DNA of 32,078 nucleotides from positions 1-32,078 of the forward strand of contig JAGVYT010000027.1 of the NCBI GenBank assembly GCA_018303115.1, read 5' to 3'. This DNA is from Candidatus Woesearchaeota archaeon (GTDB lineage Archaea > Nanobdellota > Nanobdellia > Woesearchaeales > UBA10216). Position 1 is the stretch's first letter, and every line of letters begins with the position of its first letter. The notes below the pieces were generated by a model. It made no database searches, had not been told where the DNA came from, and was given only the letters and a program-made list of their open reading frames with translations. Made by a program: the position numbers and the translations under genes. Positions 1-7,644 of this stretch are shown here, piece after piece.

Positions 1-1
1 C

Positions 2-250
2 AAAGTTGTGGGTGAAGAAATTGCCAAAGGAATCACAAGCAGTGATCATCAGACTTTGCTCAATTCAATAAAGCAGAAAATAGAGATACTAAAGGCAAAC
101 CCGGAATACGGGACCCATATTCCTAAAGACAGAACTCCAAAAGAATACGTTAGGGATTATGATGTAAATAATCTGTGGAAAGTTGACCTTTCTGGCGCTT
201 GGAGAAGAGGAAAATATAAAAGAGGTATACTCTTTCGACTTGGCGTTTGA
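2..250 (+). CDS. Truncated RelE/ParE-like toxin, open at the window edge
   Basis: The frame is open from the first bases, so the true start may lie before the window; a GTG at 8 is the first start codon seen. The stretch SSDHQTLLNSIKQKIEILK followed by NPEYG, IPK, PKEY and NNLWKVDLSGAWR matches the middle of archaeal RelE/ParE-type toxins as I know them. The usual C-terminal strands after the conserved Trp-Arg are missing: the frame runs into an unrelated basic tail and stops at 250. The +1 frame stays open to a stop at 285-287 but does not restore the family ending either. Probably a decayed or frameshifted toxin. No antitoxin is visible inside the window. Confidence 0.5.
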   Translation, partial: KVVGEEIAKGITSSDHQTLLNSIKQKIEILKANPEYGTHIPKDRTPKEYVRDYDVNNLWKVDLSGAWRRGKYKRGILFRLGV

Positions 251-296
251 TAAAGTAAAACAGGTAACAAGAAAAGAAAACGTTTAAGGCGGTTAT

Positions 297-905
297 ATGA
301 AGCTGAAAATAGGGATAATGGGCTCAGGGGTGGAGAAAGGAGGCTCTTACCTGACAAAGAATGCAAAAAAACTCGCTTACGAGCTTGGAAGGGAGATTGC
401 AAAGCACAACTGCATACTGGTAAACGGGGCGTGCAGGGGCGTTCCTTACATTGCCAGCAAAGGAGCAAAGGATTCCGACGGCTTTATAATAGGGGTAAGC
501 CCTGCGGAAAACCTGCACGAGCACACTCACAAATACAAGTTCCCGACAGACGTTTATGACATACTGTTTTATACCGGCTTTGGCTTCAAGGGGCGCAATG
601 TAGTCAACGTAAGCAACTGCGATGCCATCATAGTTGTTTCAGGGCACGTTGGAACGCTGAACGAGTTCACAATAGCGTATGATGAAGGAATGGTAATAGG
701 GGTTATGAAAGGAAGCGGGGGAATAGCTGACTTTGTTGATGACGTCATAAGGATAGCGAACAAGAAAACAGGGGCTGTAATGATTTACGACAAGGAGCCT
801 CACGAGCTTGTCAGGAGGGTTATTGATGCAATAAGAAAAAAAGAAGCTTCAGAAGGAAAGAAGCTCAAAAGGGAAAAAAGGCACAAATGCGAGAGGTGCA
901 GATGA
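297..905 (+). CDS. LOG/SLOG-family nucleotide-binding protein (TIGR00725-like)
   Basis: A 202-residue Rossmann-like protein. It opens with IGIMGSG and has LVNGACRGVPYIASKGA and then a GRNVVNVSNCDAIIVVSGH segment followed by GTLNEF. That last part corresponds to the PGGxGTxxE nucleotide-binding motif of the LOG/SLOG superfamily, here with GHVGTLNE in place of PGG. These proteins bind nucleotides or nucleotide-derived ligands; some release free bases from nucleoside monophosphates, but the role of this subgroup is unknown. A Shine-Dalgarno-like AAGGCGGT sits just before the start. It overlaps pyrF by four bases (902-905), which suggests translational coupling and a link to nucleotide metabolism. 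The C-terminal 25 residues are Lys/Glu-rich and end in CERC. Confidence 0.75.
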   Translation: MKLKIGIMGSGVEKGGSYLTKNAKKLAYELGREIAKHNCILVNGACRGVPYIASKGAKDSDGFIIGVSPAENLHEHTHKYKFPTDVYDILFYTGFGFKGRNVVNVSNCDAIIVVSGHVGTLNEFTIAYDEGMVIGVMKGSGGIADFVDDVIRIANKKTGAVMIYDKEPHELVRRVIDAIRKKEASEGKKLKREKRHKCERCR

Positions 906-1735
906 ACTTCACCACAAAACTCAGGAAAAGCGCTGAAAAAAACAACAGCATAGTCTGCTTAGGCATGGATCCCGTAATAGAAAAAATACCTTTTGAGGAA
1001 AAGAATAACGGGAAAAAAATAATTAAATTCTACGGCGATATAATAGAAGCGGTAGCAGGGAACGTATCGGCAGTAAAGCCAAACTACGCCTTCTTCGCCC
1101 AATATGGCTTTCCAGGACTGCGGGCTTTGAAAAAAGTCATCGGCATAAGCAGGAAAAAGAAACTTCCAGTGATACTTGACGCGAAACGCGGCGACATCGG
1201 GAAAAGCAGCGAGGCTTACGCAAGAGAGGTGTTTGACTTCTGGAAGGCGGATGCGGTAACTGTAAGCCCGTATATGGGAACAGACAGCGTGGAGCCTTTT
1301 ATCAGCCGATGCAGCAGCGGCAAGGGCGTTTACGTGCTGGTAAGAACATCAAATACCGGGGCAAGCGATTTGCAGGAAATTATCAGCACCAACGGCAAAA
1401 AAATGCTGATAAAAGTGGCTGAGAAAGTGGTTGAGTGGCACAAGGACGGGGTGGGGGCAGTGGTAGGGGCAACAAATCCTGAAGAGCTGAAAAATATCAG
1501 CGAGTTTTTCTCTTCTGCAAAGAAAAGCGTTCCACTGCTGATTCCCGGCGTAGGCTCACAGGGAGGCAGCGCCAAGGAAGTTGCTGCAATTTTGAAAAAT
1601 ATTGGCGATATAAAAATCCACAGGATAAACAGCAGCAGCGGCATTAATTATGCTTACAAAAAAAATGAAACAAACGACTATGCGGGGGCTGCCGCAAGGG
1701 CTGTCAAGGAACTGAATGAAGAGATAACTCTCTAA
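902..1735 (+). CDS. pyrF: Orotidine 5'-phosphate decarboxylase
   Basis: Converts OMP to UMP, the last step of de novo UMP synthesis, in the cytoplasm. The 277-residue protein has LGMDPVIEKIP near the start, the catalytic lysine/aspartate motif DAKRGDIG at about residues 93-100, and a phosphate-loop region around LLIPGVGSQGG. The DAKRGDIGKSSEAYA form and the length fit the longer subfamily 2 (TIGR02127-type) rather than the short archaeal PyrF. I chose the ATG at 902 because it forms an ATGA overlap with the upstream stop; an in-frame ATG at 887 would add five residues. It is the only pyrimidine gene seen here. Its stop overlaps the stop of the convergent regulator gene by four bases. Confidence 0.93.
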   Translation: MNFTTKLRKSAEKNNSIVCLGMDPVIEKIPFEEKNNGKKIIKFYGDIIEAVAGNVSAVKPNYAFFAQYGFPGLRALKKVIGISRKKKLPVILDAKRGDIGKSSEAYAREVFDFWKADAVTVSPYMGTDSVEPFISRCSSGKGVYVLVRTSNTGASDLQEIISTNGKKMLIKVAEKVVEWHKDGVGAVVGATNPEELKNISEFFSSAKKSVPLLIPGVGSQGGSAKEVAAILKNIGDIKIHRINSSSGINYAYKKNETNDYAGAAARAVKELNEEITL

Positions 1736-2433
1736 CCCTGCACCAGAAGAAGATAATACACCTTATACCGCCTCTTAAGCTCCTTGCAGGCAGAGGCTGT
1801 TATGAACATGGCAAAAATCCCCGCAATGGATGCGCGAGCCTGGCTGCAGATGCTTGTCAGGGCGTCAAAGGTTGTTCCTGCCCGTATAACATCATCCACA
1901 ATGAGGACGTTATCGTTTTTCCTGAGAAGCGACTTTGGAAGGTAAAAAGGAGAGCTTATCGGCTTTTTCCCGGAGCTTTTAGAGGCGTAATGGTCAGAGA
2001 ATGCAAATTCCTGCGTGAGCTTTGCGTAAACAAATTTCACTCCAAGAAGGTTTGCAGTTGCCTGCGCCAGCGGAATGCCGTCAACAGCTGCAGTCAGCAC
2101 TATGCTTACTTTTTTGCTCAGCTCCCTAACTGCCTTGTAAGCTATTACATTCAACAGAAAAGGCTGAGAAAGAATATCGGCAGTAACTATGTACTTGCTG
2201 CCCTTAATTTTTGATGCTTCAATGATTTTCAGGAGGTAATTCTTAATGAAGAAATTGATAAGATGCTCAGCCCTGTCTTTTTTTGGAAGCACATAGCCGT
2301 TTATGTAGCGGTTTAGGACGCCTGCAGGCAGGGAAAGCTCCCTGCTCAACTTCCTGAAAGTCTTCTGCTGCTTCATCGCCTGCAAACAATCCACGGCAAG
2401 CAGCTTTATCTTGGTTTCCTCCAGGGCGTTCAT
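1732..2433 (-). CDS. HTH-phosphoribosyltransferase transcription regulator (PurR/GfcR-like)
   Basis: A 233-residue protein. Residues about 20-50 (RKLSRELSLPAGVLNRYING) look like a helix-turn-helix. The rest is a type I phosphoribosyltransferase fold with the PRPP loop VLIVDDVIRAGTT at about 176-188. This HTH plus PRTase layout is known from archaeal GfcR and, with a different HTH, from Bacillus PurR, where PRPP is the ligand. It is divergent from purA with 106 bases between, so control of purine genes in response to PRPP is a reasonable inference. The start at 2433 is chosen because a TATA box (2456-2465, minus strand) lies about 27 bases upstream, the leaderless spacing. An enzyme of the APRT/OPRT class is the alternative, but the HTH argues against it. 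Confidence 0.8.
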   Translation of the reverse strand: MNALEETKIKLLAVDCLQAMKQQKTFRKLSRELSLPAGVLNRYINGYVLPKKDRAEHLINFFIKNYLLKIIEASKIKGSKYIVTADILSQPFLLNVIAYKAVRELSKKVSIVLTAAVDGIPLAQATANLLGVKFVYAKLTQEFAFSDHYASKSSGKKPISSPFYLPKSLLRKNDNVLIVDDVIRAGTTFDALTSICSQARASIAGIFAMFITASACKELKRRYKVYYLLLVQG

Positions 2434-2455
2434 GTTACAAATGCTTGCACAAAAC

Positions 2456-2465
2456 CTATATAAAG
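2456..2465 (-). promoter_or_regulatory. TATA box of the HTH-PRTase regulator gene
   Basis: CTTTATATAG on the minus strand, centred about 27 bases before the ATG at 2433. This spacing implies transcription starting at or next to the start codon (leaderless mRNA). Two direct copies of TTGCAC (2445-2450 and 2476-2481, 31 bases apart) lie on either side of it and could be operator half-sites; that is speculation. Confidence 0.65.
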
Positions 2466-2510
2466 CTTTGCCGATTTGCACGTCTTGAGAGTGGGAGGGA
2501 TTTACCGCCC

Positions 2511-2518
2511 TTTAAAAC
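2511..2518 (+). promoter_or_regulatory. Likely TATA box of purA
   Basis: TTTAAAAC lies about 26 bases before the purA ATG at 2540. A GAGAGG at 2531-2536 could also act as a ribosome binding site if the transcript has a short leader. The divergent promoters of purA and the regulator are only about 55 bases apart. Confidence 0.5.
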
Positions 2519-2539
2519 AATAAACTCGGCGAGAGGTTT

Positions 2540-3934
2540 ATGATGAACACGGTTGTTGTCGGAGCTTACTGGGGGGATGAGGGCAAAGGCAAGATAGTTG
2601 ACCTGCTGGCAGCTGACGCTGACTGGATAGTGAGGTATAATGGAGGGGATAATGCAGGGCACACCATTGTCGTTGGAGACAAAAAGGTGGTGCTGCACAC
2701 CCTTCCTTCAGGCGTATTGCAGGGAAAGAACGTTGCAATAGGGCCAGATGTTTTCTTCAACCCAGGAAGCTTCCTTAAAGACCTGAATCATGTCAAGGAG
2801 AACGGCTTTAAGCTGACAGGAAAGATTGTGATTGACGAACGGGCGCATGTAATCATGCCTTATCACATCAAGCTGGATGGGGCTAGCGAAAGCTTTATCG
2901 GAACCACAAAGCGCGGAATCGGGCCATGCGCAATGGACAAGGCAGAACGGACAACGGACATAACAGTTGCAGACATGACTGGCGATGGATTTCTTGAAAG
3001 GATAAGAGAAACTGTCGAAGCGAAAAAGGATGAGATGCTGGCCAAAAAGGTTCTTACCACAAAATATGATGTTGAAAGGTATTGCAAAAGAATTCATCAG
3101 GTTTATTCCGAATATGCTGAAAGGATAAGGCAATACGTTGGGGAGTCCAGCTACATTCTTAACGAAGAGGTAAGCAAAGGAAAATCTGTGCTGCTTGAAG
3201 GGGCGCAGGGCTCGCTTCTTGACGTTGTTCACGGAACAAGGCCGTACGTAACATCTTCAAACACAATTTCAGGGGGGGCAGCTGCAAACCTCGGAATTGA
3301 CTTAAGGATGTTCAGGATAACCGGAATAGCCAAGGCATACCCAACAAGGGTTGGGGAAGGTCCCTTCCCTACAGAGCTTGGCAGCTATGAAGATGCTAAA
3401 AAAGAGGAAAGGAACAGGAAACTTACAATTGAGGAAAAAAGGAAGGTTATTGGGGGCGATGAAAGGATTCTTGGAAGATGGATAAGAATGGACGGGGCCG
3501 AGTACGGGGCAACAACAGGAAGGCCAAGAAGAACAGGCTACCCTGACTTTGTTGCACTGAAATACTGCGCAATGATTAACGGAATAGACGAATGGGCAAT
3601 AACAAAGATTGACGTGCTTGGGGGCAAGACGTTCAAGGCTGCAATTGCATACAAAAAGGACAGGAAAATAACAGAGCGGTTTCCATTCAAACTTGAGGAA
3701 TGGAAACCTGTTTACAGCACTAAGCAATACTTCTGGCCAAGCATGAGCGAAGATGAATGCAAAAAGGCGGTAGAATTGGGCTATGAAGCATTGCCTGAAG
3801 GGATGAAGAAATACATAAAAGACCTTGTAGCTTATACTGGGGTGCCTGTAAGCATGATTTCCTTAAGCCCGAAAAGAGAGATAACAGTAATTAAGGACGT
3901 TCTAAGAAGCACTTCGGAGTATCTTGGGAAATGA
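2540..3934 (+). CDS. purA: Adenylosuccinate synthetase
   Basis: Joins IMP and aspartate with GTP to give adenylosuccinate, the first step from IMP to AMP. The 464-residue protein has the P-loop GDEGKGK (12-18), NGGDNAGHT (34-42), TTKRGIGPC, the LLEGAQGSLLDVVHGTRPYV block and TTGRPRRTGYPD. At 464 residues it is longer than the compact archaeal enzymes of about 340 residues, closer to the bacterial size. The start is a double ATG (2540 and 2543). Its stop overlaps the start of purH1 by four bases, so the two are translationally coupled. It heads the first purine block and faces the PRTase-type regulator. Confidence 0.96.
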   Translation: MMNTVVVGAYWGDEGKGKIVDLLAADADWIVRYNGGDNAGHTIVVGDKKVVLHTLPSGVLQGKNVAIGPDVFFNPGSFLKDLNHVKENGFKLTGKIVIDERAHVIMPYHIKLDGASESFIGTTKRGIGPCAMDKAERTTDITVADMTGDGFLERIRETVEAKKDEMLAKKVLTTKYDVERYCKRIHQVYSEYAERIRQYVGESSYILNEEVSKGKSVLLEGAQGSLLDVVHGTRPYVTSSNTISGGAAANLGIDLRMFRITGIAKAYPTRVGEGPFPTELGSYEDAKKEERNRKLTIEEKRKVIGGDERILGRWIRMDGAEYGATTGRPRRTGYPDFVALKYCAMINGIDEWAITKIDVLGGKTFKAAIAYKKDRKITERFPFKLEEWKPVYSTKQYFWPSMSEDECKKAVELGYEALPEGMKKYIKDLVAYTGVPVSMISLSPKREITVIKDVLRSTSEYLGK

Positions 3935-4557
3935 AAAATGTAAGGAACGTAAGGATAAACAGGGCAATTATCAGCTGCTATGAAAAGCGCGGATTAAAGG
4001 AGTTTGCAAGCGAGCTGGTGAAATTAAATCCGGACATTAAGATTTTCAGCAGCAGCGGCACTTACAAAGAGCTTGAACCGGTTGCCAGGAATAATCTTGT
4101 TGAAATTTCTGAGTATGTTGGATTCAGGGAAATGCCTGCAGGACTTGTTAAGACGCTGCATCCGAAGATACACTCAGGAATACTTGCCGAGCTTGAAGAC
4201 CCGGAACAGAAAAGCTACCTGGAAGACAATAAAATAGAAGCGTTTGACTTGGTTGTTGTTAACCTATACCAGTTTGAAAGGGCTGTTTCAGAGGGCAAAT
4301 GCTTTGAAGACGTAAGAAAGAACATTGACATAGGAGGGGTCAGCCTGCTTGAGGCAGCTTCAAAGAATTTCCTGAGAGTTGCTGTTGTTGCCGACCCGGA
4401 GGATTACGCACAATTGATTAACGCCTTGAAAAAGAATAACTGCAGCAGCGACCTGAAAACACGGCTGGGGCTTGCCAAGAAAGCCGTTGCACACCTGCAG
4501 CATTACCTAAGCGAGATAAACAATTATTTTGGAAAACTAAAAGCTGAAGAATTATGA
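3931..4557 (+). CDS. purH1: IMP cyclohydrolase, stand-alone N-terminal half of PurH
   Basis: Closes the ring of FAICAR to form IMP. The 208 residues correspond to the N-terminal MGS-like domain of bifunctional PurH: FSSSGTYKEL, REMPAGLVKTLHPKIHSGIL, VVVNLYQFE and NIDIGGVSLLEAASKNF are all present. The protein ends right after the NNYFG segment that closes this domain in fused PurH, so it is a complete domain and not a truncation inside it. It overlaps purA by an ATGA. The stop codon is part of the left arm of a palindromic repeat (4554-4585), and the transformylase half follows after it. No PurO-type cyclohydrolase is seen in the window. Confidence 0.9.
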   Translation: MKNVRNVRINRAIISCYEKRGLKEFASELVKLNPDIKIFSSSGTYKELEPVARNNLVEISEYVGFREMPAGLVKTLHPKIHSGILAELEDPEQKSYLEDNKIEAFDLVVVNLYQFERAVSEGKCFEDVRKNIDIGGVSLLEAASKNFLRVAVVADPEDYAQLINALKKNNCSSDLKTRLGLAKKAVAHLQHYLSEINNYFGKLKAEEL

Positions 4558-4585
4558 AGCAAACTCACTTTGTTCGTAGCTTCAT
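4554..4585. repeat. Palindromic repeat between the two purH halves
   Basis: Arms ATGAAGC (4554-4560) and GCTTCAT (4579-4585) form a 7-bp stem around an 18-base loop containing CTCACT and GTTCGTA. The same loop recurs three times at 28980-29058 with a different stem. The left arm supplies the stop codon of purH1, and the ATGAAG of the left arm is repeated at the start codon of purH2 (4607). Confidence 0.75.
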
Positions 4586-4606
4586 TTTACCTTGAGGCCA
4601 AATAAA

Positions 4607-5845
4607 ATGAAGGATTACAAAAAAACATACAGTGAAGTCTTAGGAGACCACTTTCCTGAAGGGATGACGATAACATTCGGCAGCCAGAAGCTGCATTACA
4701 GGAAAAGAAAATGGAAATTTAACGGAGATGAAATTGGACTTAGGTATGGCGACAATCCAGGGCAGGAAGCTGCATTGTATGAGCTGGTTTCCAGCAATTT
4801 AAGGCTTGGCGAATGCGAGTATGTCAGCCCTGAGGACGGCATTGTAAGCAACCTTGCAGAGAAAGAGCTTACAGAGACAGGAAAACACATTGGCAAAAGC
4901 AACCTCACAGACCTTGATGCTGCGCTTAACATCCTGAAATATTTTGATGAGCCAACAGCTGTAATTGTAAAGCATAACAATCCTAGCGGGGTTGCAAGCA
5001 GGGACAGCATAAAAGACGCTTATGTGGAGGCAAATTTTGCCGACCGCATAGCAGCATTCGGAGGGGTGCTTGTAGTAAACAGGAAGGTTGACAAAGAGAC
5101 GGCAGAAGAAGTTGTTAAGAATTATCTGGAGGTTGTCGCCGCTCCTGAATTTGATGAAGAAGCTCTAAAAGCACTCACCGTAAAAAAGAACATGCGCCTG
5201 ATGAGAATAAAAAAACTTGAAGCCCTGCAAAAATACAGAAGGCTGAGGACAGTTGAGCTAAAGACGCTTATTGACGGCGGCATAATAGCGCAGCAGTCAG
5301 CAGACAATGAAGTAAGCAGGGATAATATCGCAAACGCTGAAGTGGATTACAAGGGAAACGTTTACAGCACAAGAAGGAAAGCAAGCGAGAAAGAGATGGA
5401 AGACATGCTCTTCGGGTGGAAAGTTCTTCAGGGCGTCATATCAAACTCAATGCTCTTCGCAAAGGACAGGACAACTGTCTCAATATGCGCAGGCGAGCAG
5501 GACAGAGTTGGAGCAACTGAGCTTGCAATAATAAAGGCTTACAAAAAGATGGCTGACAGGATTTGCTTTCAGCGCTATGGAATGCCATTATGGGAGTTAA
5601 CCGACAAAAAGAAAGAGGAAAAAATAGAAAGGGAGGTTGCAGAGAAAAATGCCAACCTTAAAGGCTCTGTAATGGCTTCTGATGGGTTCCTGCCGTTCAG
5701 GGACACAGTGGACGTTGCAGCAAAAGAAGGCGTTACGGGAATAATCCAGCCAGGAGGGTCAACGAGGGATTATCAGAGCATAGAAGCCTGCAATGAATAC
5801 GGCATAGCTATGGTATTCACAGGCAAAAGGGTTTTCAGGCACTAA
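4607..5845 (+). CDS. purH2: AICAR transformylase, stand-alone C-terminal half of PurH
   Basis: Transfers a formyl group from 10-formyl-THF to AICAR, giving FAICAR. The 412 residues match the C-terminal domain of PurH: RYGDNPGQEAALYE, the catalytic Lys-His pair in VIVKHNNPSG, FGGVLVVNRKVDKETAEEV, and the C-terminal SDGFLPFRDTVDVAAKEG and QPGGSTRD. The ATG at 4607 is preceded by GAGG at 4594-4597, so it has its own ribosome binding site; a TTG at 4592 is less likely. The first 50 or so residues before RYGDNP are a lysine-rich extension of the usual interdomain linker. Two PurP paralogues elsewhere in the window are predicted to do the same formylation with formate and ATP. Confidence 0.93.
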   Translation: MKDYKKTYSEVLGDHFPEGMTITFGSQKLHYRKRKWKFNGDEIGLRYGDNPGQEAALYELVSSNLRLGECEYVSPEDGIVSNLAEKELTETGKHIGKSNLTDLDAALNILKYFDEPTAVIVKHNNPSGVASRDSIKDAYVEANFADRIAAFGGVLVVNRKVDKETAEEVVKNYLEVVAAPEFDEEALKALTVKKNMRLMRIKKLEALQKYRRLRTVELKTLIDGGIIAQQSADNEVSRDNIANAEVDYKGNVYSTRRKASEKEMEDMLFGWKVLQGVISNSMLFAKDRTTVSICAGEQDRVGATELAIIKAYKKMADRICFQRYGMPLWELTDKKKEEKIEREVAEKNANLKGSVMASDGFLPFRDTVDVAAKEGVTGIIQPGGSTRDYQSIEACNEYGIAMVFTGKRVFRH

Positions 5846-5865
5846 AGGAACGCCGTGTTGCAAAA

Positions 5866-5874
5866 GTTTTATTA
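5866..5874 (+). promoter_or_regulatory. Likely TATA box of the membrane-protein gene at 5899
   Basis: GTTTTATTA lies about 29 bases before the ATG at 5899, consistent with a leaderless transcript. It marks the start of a transcription unit separate from purA-purH. Confidence 0.45.
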
Positions 5875-5898
5875 AGACCTTATTCAAGCAACCAGTTT

Positions 5899-6951
5899 AT
5901 GCTTATTGACAATTTGTTCAGCAACAAGTTTCTTATAAGGGATATAGAGGCAGAGGAGCTGGTTGAAAGCTTCCTCGTATCAGCCATAGCATCCCTGCTA
6001 GGATACCGGTTTTTCCTCAAGATAACAGGCTACCCTATGCTTGGGGGAGAGAACTTTCACATTGCCCACGTCCTTCTTGGAGGCGTGTTCATGCTAGCAG
6101 CAATCATAATGCTGCTGGTTTTCATAAGCAAACCGGCAACAAGGCTCGCTGCAGTTCTTGGCGGAATAGGATTCGGGCTGTTTATAGATGAGCTTGGCAA
6201 GTTCATAACGCATGACAACAACTACTTTTACCAGCCCACGATTGCAATAATTTACCTTATATTTGTATTGATTTACTTTTTCTCCCAGAGCATAAACCGC
6301 TTCAAGAGGCTGACAAAAAGGGAATACCTGATAAACGCAATAGAAATCAGCAAGGAGGCTGCCTACAACGACCTTGAAGGGCGTGAAAAAACCAAAGCGT
6401 TTGAATTACTGAAAAAATCGGAGCCAAAAAATCCCATGGTAAGAAGCTTAAAGAGAATGCTAAGCCGCATTGATTCAGTTCCCCCGGAAAAGCCAAACCT
6501 GCTTTCCAAAACAAACCGCTTCTTCCACAAGCTGTATAAGATGCTCATCAGCAAAAAGTGGTTTTCAGGGGCAATAGTCACTTTCTTTGTGGCGTATACA
6601 ATAGGCGGGCTGCTAAAGGCAATCTCGCTCATAAGCTCAAAAACATCAGTGCTGTCTGTTTCCGAATGGGGGGAGCTGGTTTCGTCAGCTGCGGCAGGCG
6701 CTTTCGTTGTTGTCGGAGTTTTGCGCATCAAAAGCTCAAGGGTTGACGCTTACAGGATGTTCAAGTATGCGGTGCTTATTTCAATATTCCTGACGCAGCT
6801 TTTCACATTCTACAAGGAACAGCTTTATGCACTGGTCGGGCTTTTCTGGAACATCCTGATATTGATAACGCTGAGGTATATGATAAGCGAGGAGGTAATG
6901 CATGAAAATGGGGGGTTGGGCATTGAGAAAGCTAAAGGGCGCAAGGGCTGA
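5899..6951 (+). CDS. Conserved multi-pass membrane protein of unknown function
   Basis: A 350-residue integral membrane protein. Hydrophobic segments are visible at about 25-45, 53-75, 80-95, 110-135 and, after a charged cytosolic stretch (about 138-215) rich in Lys and Glu, again at about 218-240, 255-275, 285-305 and 312-330. The N-terminal block has HIAHVLLGGVFMLAA and GGIGFGLFIDELGKFITHDN followed by YFYQP. I recognise this as a widespread uncharacterised family found in both bacteria and archaea, with a conserved acidic/His membrane motif; no function is known to me. A 49-residue membrane protein starts inside its last 50 bases with a strong ribosome binding site, so the two are probably co-expressed. 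Confidence 0.8.
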   Translation: MLIDNLFSNKFLIRDIEAEELVESFLVSAIASLLGYRFFLKITGYPMLGGENFHIAHVLLGGVFMLAAIIMLLVFISKPATRLAAVLGGIGFGLFIDELGKFITHDNNYFYQPTIAIIYLIFVLIYFFSQSINRFKRLTKREYLINAIEISKEAAYNDLEGREKTKAFELLKKSEPKNPMVRSLKRMLSRIDSVPPEKPNLLSKTNRFFHKLYKMLISKKWFSGAIVTFFVAYTIGGLLKAISLISSKTSVLSVSEWGELVSSAAAGAFVVVGVLRIKSSRVDAYRMFKYAVLISIFLTQLFTFYKEQLYALVGLFWNILILITLRYMISEEVMHENGGLGIEKAKGRKG

Positions 6952-7051
6952 GCTGGACGCGATTGAATTTCTGAGGGGACTGTTAATAAGCTTTGCGCTA
7001 GTTGTTACAATGATTTTCGTTTTCTTTCTTCTCCTGAGAATGTCGCAGTAA
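6902..7051 (+). CDS. 49-residue single-span membrane protein
   Basis: This small gene begins at ATG 6902, inside the end of the preceding membrane-protein gene and in another frame. A strong Shine-Dalgarno GAGGAGGT ends about six bases before it. The product has a basic N-terminus (ALRKLKGARAELDAIEFLRG) and a hydrophobic span at about 27-45 ending in LLLRMSQ. Predicted topology is one transmembrane helix with the basic end in the cytoplasm. The ribosome binding site, the overlap and the clean hydrophobic segment support a real gene; no homologue is known to me. It may be a subunit or regulator of the larger membrane protein. Confidence 0.6.
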   Translation: MKMGGWALRKLKGARAELDAIEFLRGLLISFALVVTMIFVFFLLLRMSQ

Positions 7052-7118
7052 CTTTTAACTGAAAAAAGGCAAGGGAAGGAAAAGTTGTGGGCAAGACAAA
7101 ACGGAGATTTTCGACATG

Positions 7119-7258
7119 GTGCGGCGTTGTCCCGAATCCTGTTCCTGCTGTTGCTTCTGCACGCTCTTTTACTTCCTCCCTACCTAAAAGGCAAGGAGGG
7201 AGGAAGTAAAATGGAAGCGATAAACATGCGAGAAAGCTCTTTTAGGACAACGCCACAC
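7119..7258. repeat. Structured element with terminal inverted repeats (MITE-like or RNA)
   Basis: GGCGTTGTCC at 7123-7132 and its complement GGACAACGCC at 7245-7254 close the element; pairing extends to about 13 bp with one mismatch. Inside is a perfect 15-bp stem (7167-7181 with 7197-7211) with a pyrimidine-rich 5' arm and purine-rich 3' arm. GCTCTTTT occurs twice (7163 and 7236). It ends nine bases before the ferredoxin TATA box. It fills most of the 248-base gap between 7051 and 7300. It could be a miniature transposable element or a structured transcript; no clear target-site duplication is seen. Confidence 0.55.
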
Positions 7259-7268
7259 AGTGGAATAA

Positions 7269-7276
7269 ATTTAAAT
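7269..7276 (+). promoter_or_regulatory. TATA box of the ferredoxin gene
   Basis: TTTAAATA lies about 28 bases before the ATG at 7300, the leaderless spacing. No ribosome binding site is obvious before the start. Confidence 0.6.
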
Positions 7277-7299
7277 AGAAATAGCTGTTTGCAGAGATC

Positions 7300-7560
7300 A
7301 TGGCAAAGTATCTTGTAAAGTACGACAGGACTAACTGCATTGGTGCTGGTGTGTGCGCCGCCGCTTCCCCGAAATTCTGGAAGATGAACTACGACAGGGA
7401 CGGGAAGGCAGACTTGATAGGCGGAACCCCAAAGGAAGACGGCTGGGAGGAGATTGAGATAAGCGACGCTGATTTAGAGGAAATGAGGGCGACAGCAGAA
7501 ATCTGCCCGGTCAATGTCATACACATAATAAAGAAGGACACAGGAGAGAAGATTATTTGA
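7300..7560 (+). CDS. Small ferredoxin with a three-cysteine cluster motif
   Basis: An 86-residue electron carrier. The cluster motif is CIGAGVC (Cys13 and Cys19) plus CPV (Cys69). In four-cysteine ferredoxins the residue at position 16 is Cys; here it is Ala, so a [3Fe-4S] cluster, or a [4Fe-4S] with a non-cysteine ligand, is expected. The sequence between is acidic, as is usual for ferredoxins that dock to oxidoreductases. It stands alone in its transcription unit with its own TATA box, and no partner oxidoreductase is next to it. Length and motif fit the monocluster ferredoxins common in archaea and actinobacteria. Confidence 0.88.
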   Translation: MAKYLVKYDRTNCIGAGVCAAASPKFWKMNYDRDGKADLIGGTPKEDGWEEIEISDADLEEMRATAEICPVNVIHIIKKDTGEKII

Positions 7561-7644
7561 ATTATATGCGGAATACAAAAATAAATTGCATTAACAAAAT
7601 TTGCACCTTATAAATTTTCATTGCCGTCGCGGTCTCTGACTAAA

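Noticed and set aside
2434-2539. Purine riboswitch between the regulator and purA
   Set aside because: Both genes appear to have leaderless or very short leaders and no riboswitch-like fold is seen.
7085-7318. 77-codon frame before the ferredoxin gene
   Set aside because: It covers the inverted-repeat element and the ferredoxin promoter; the translation is mostly the palindrome arms.
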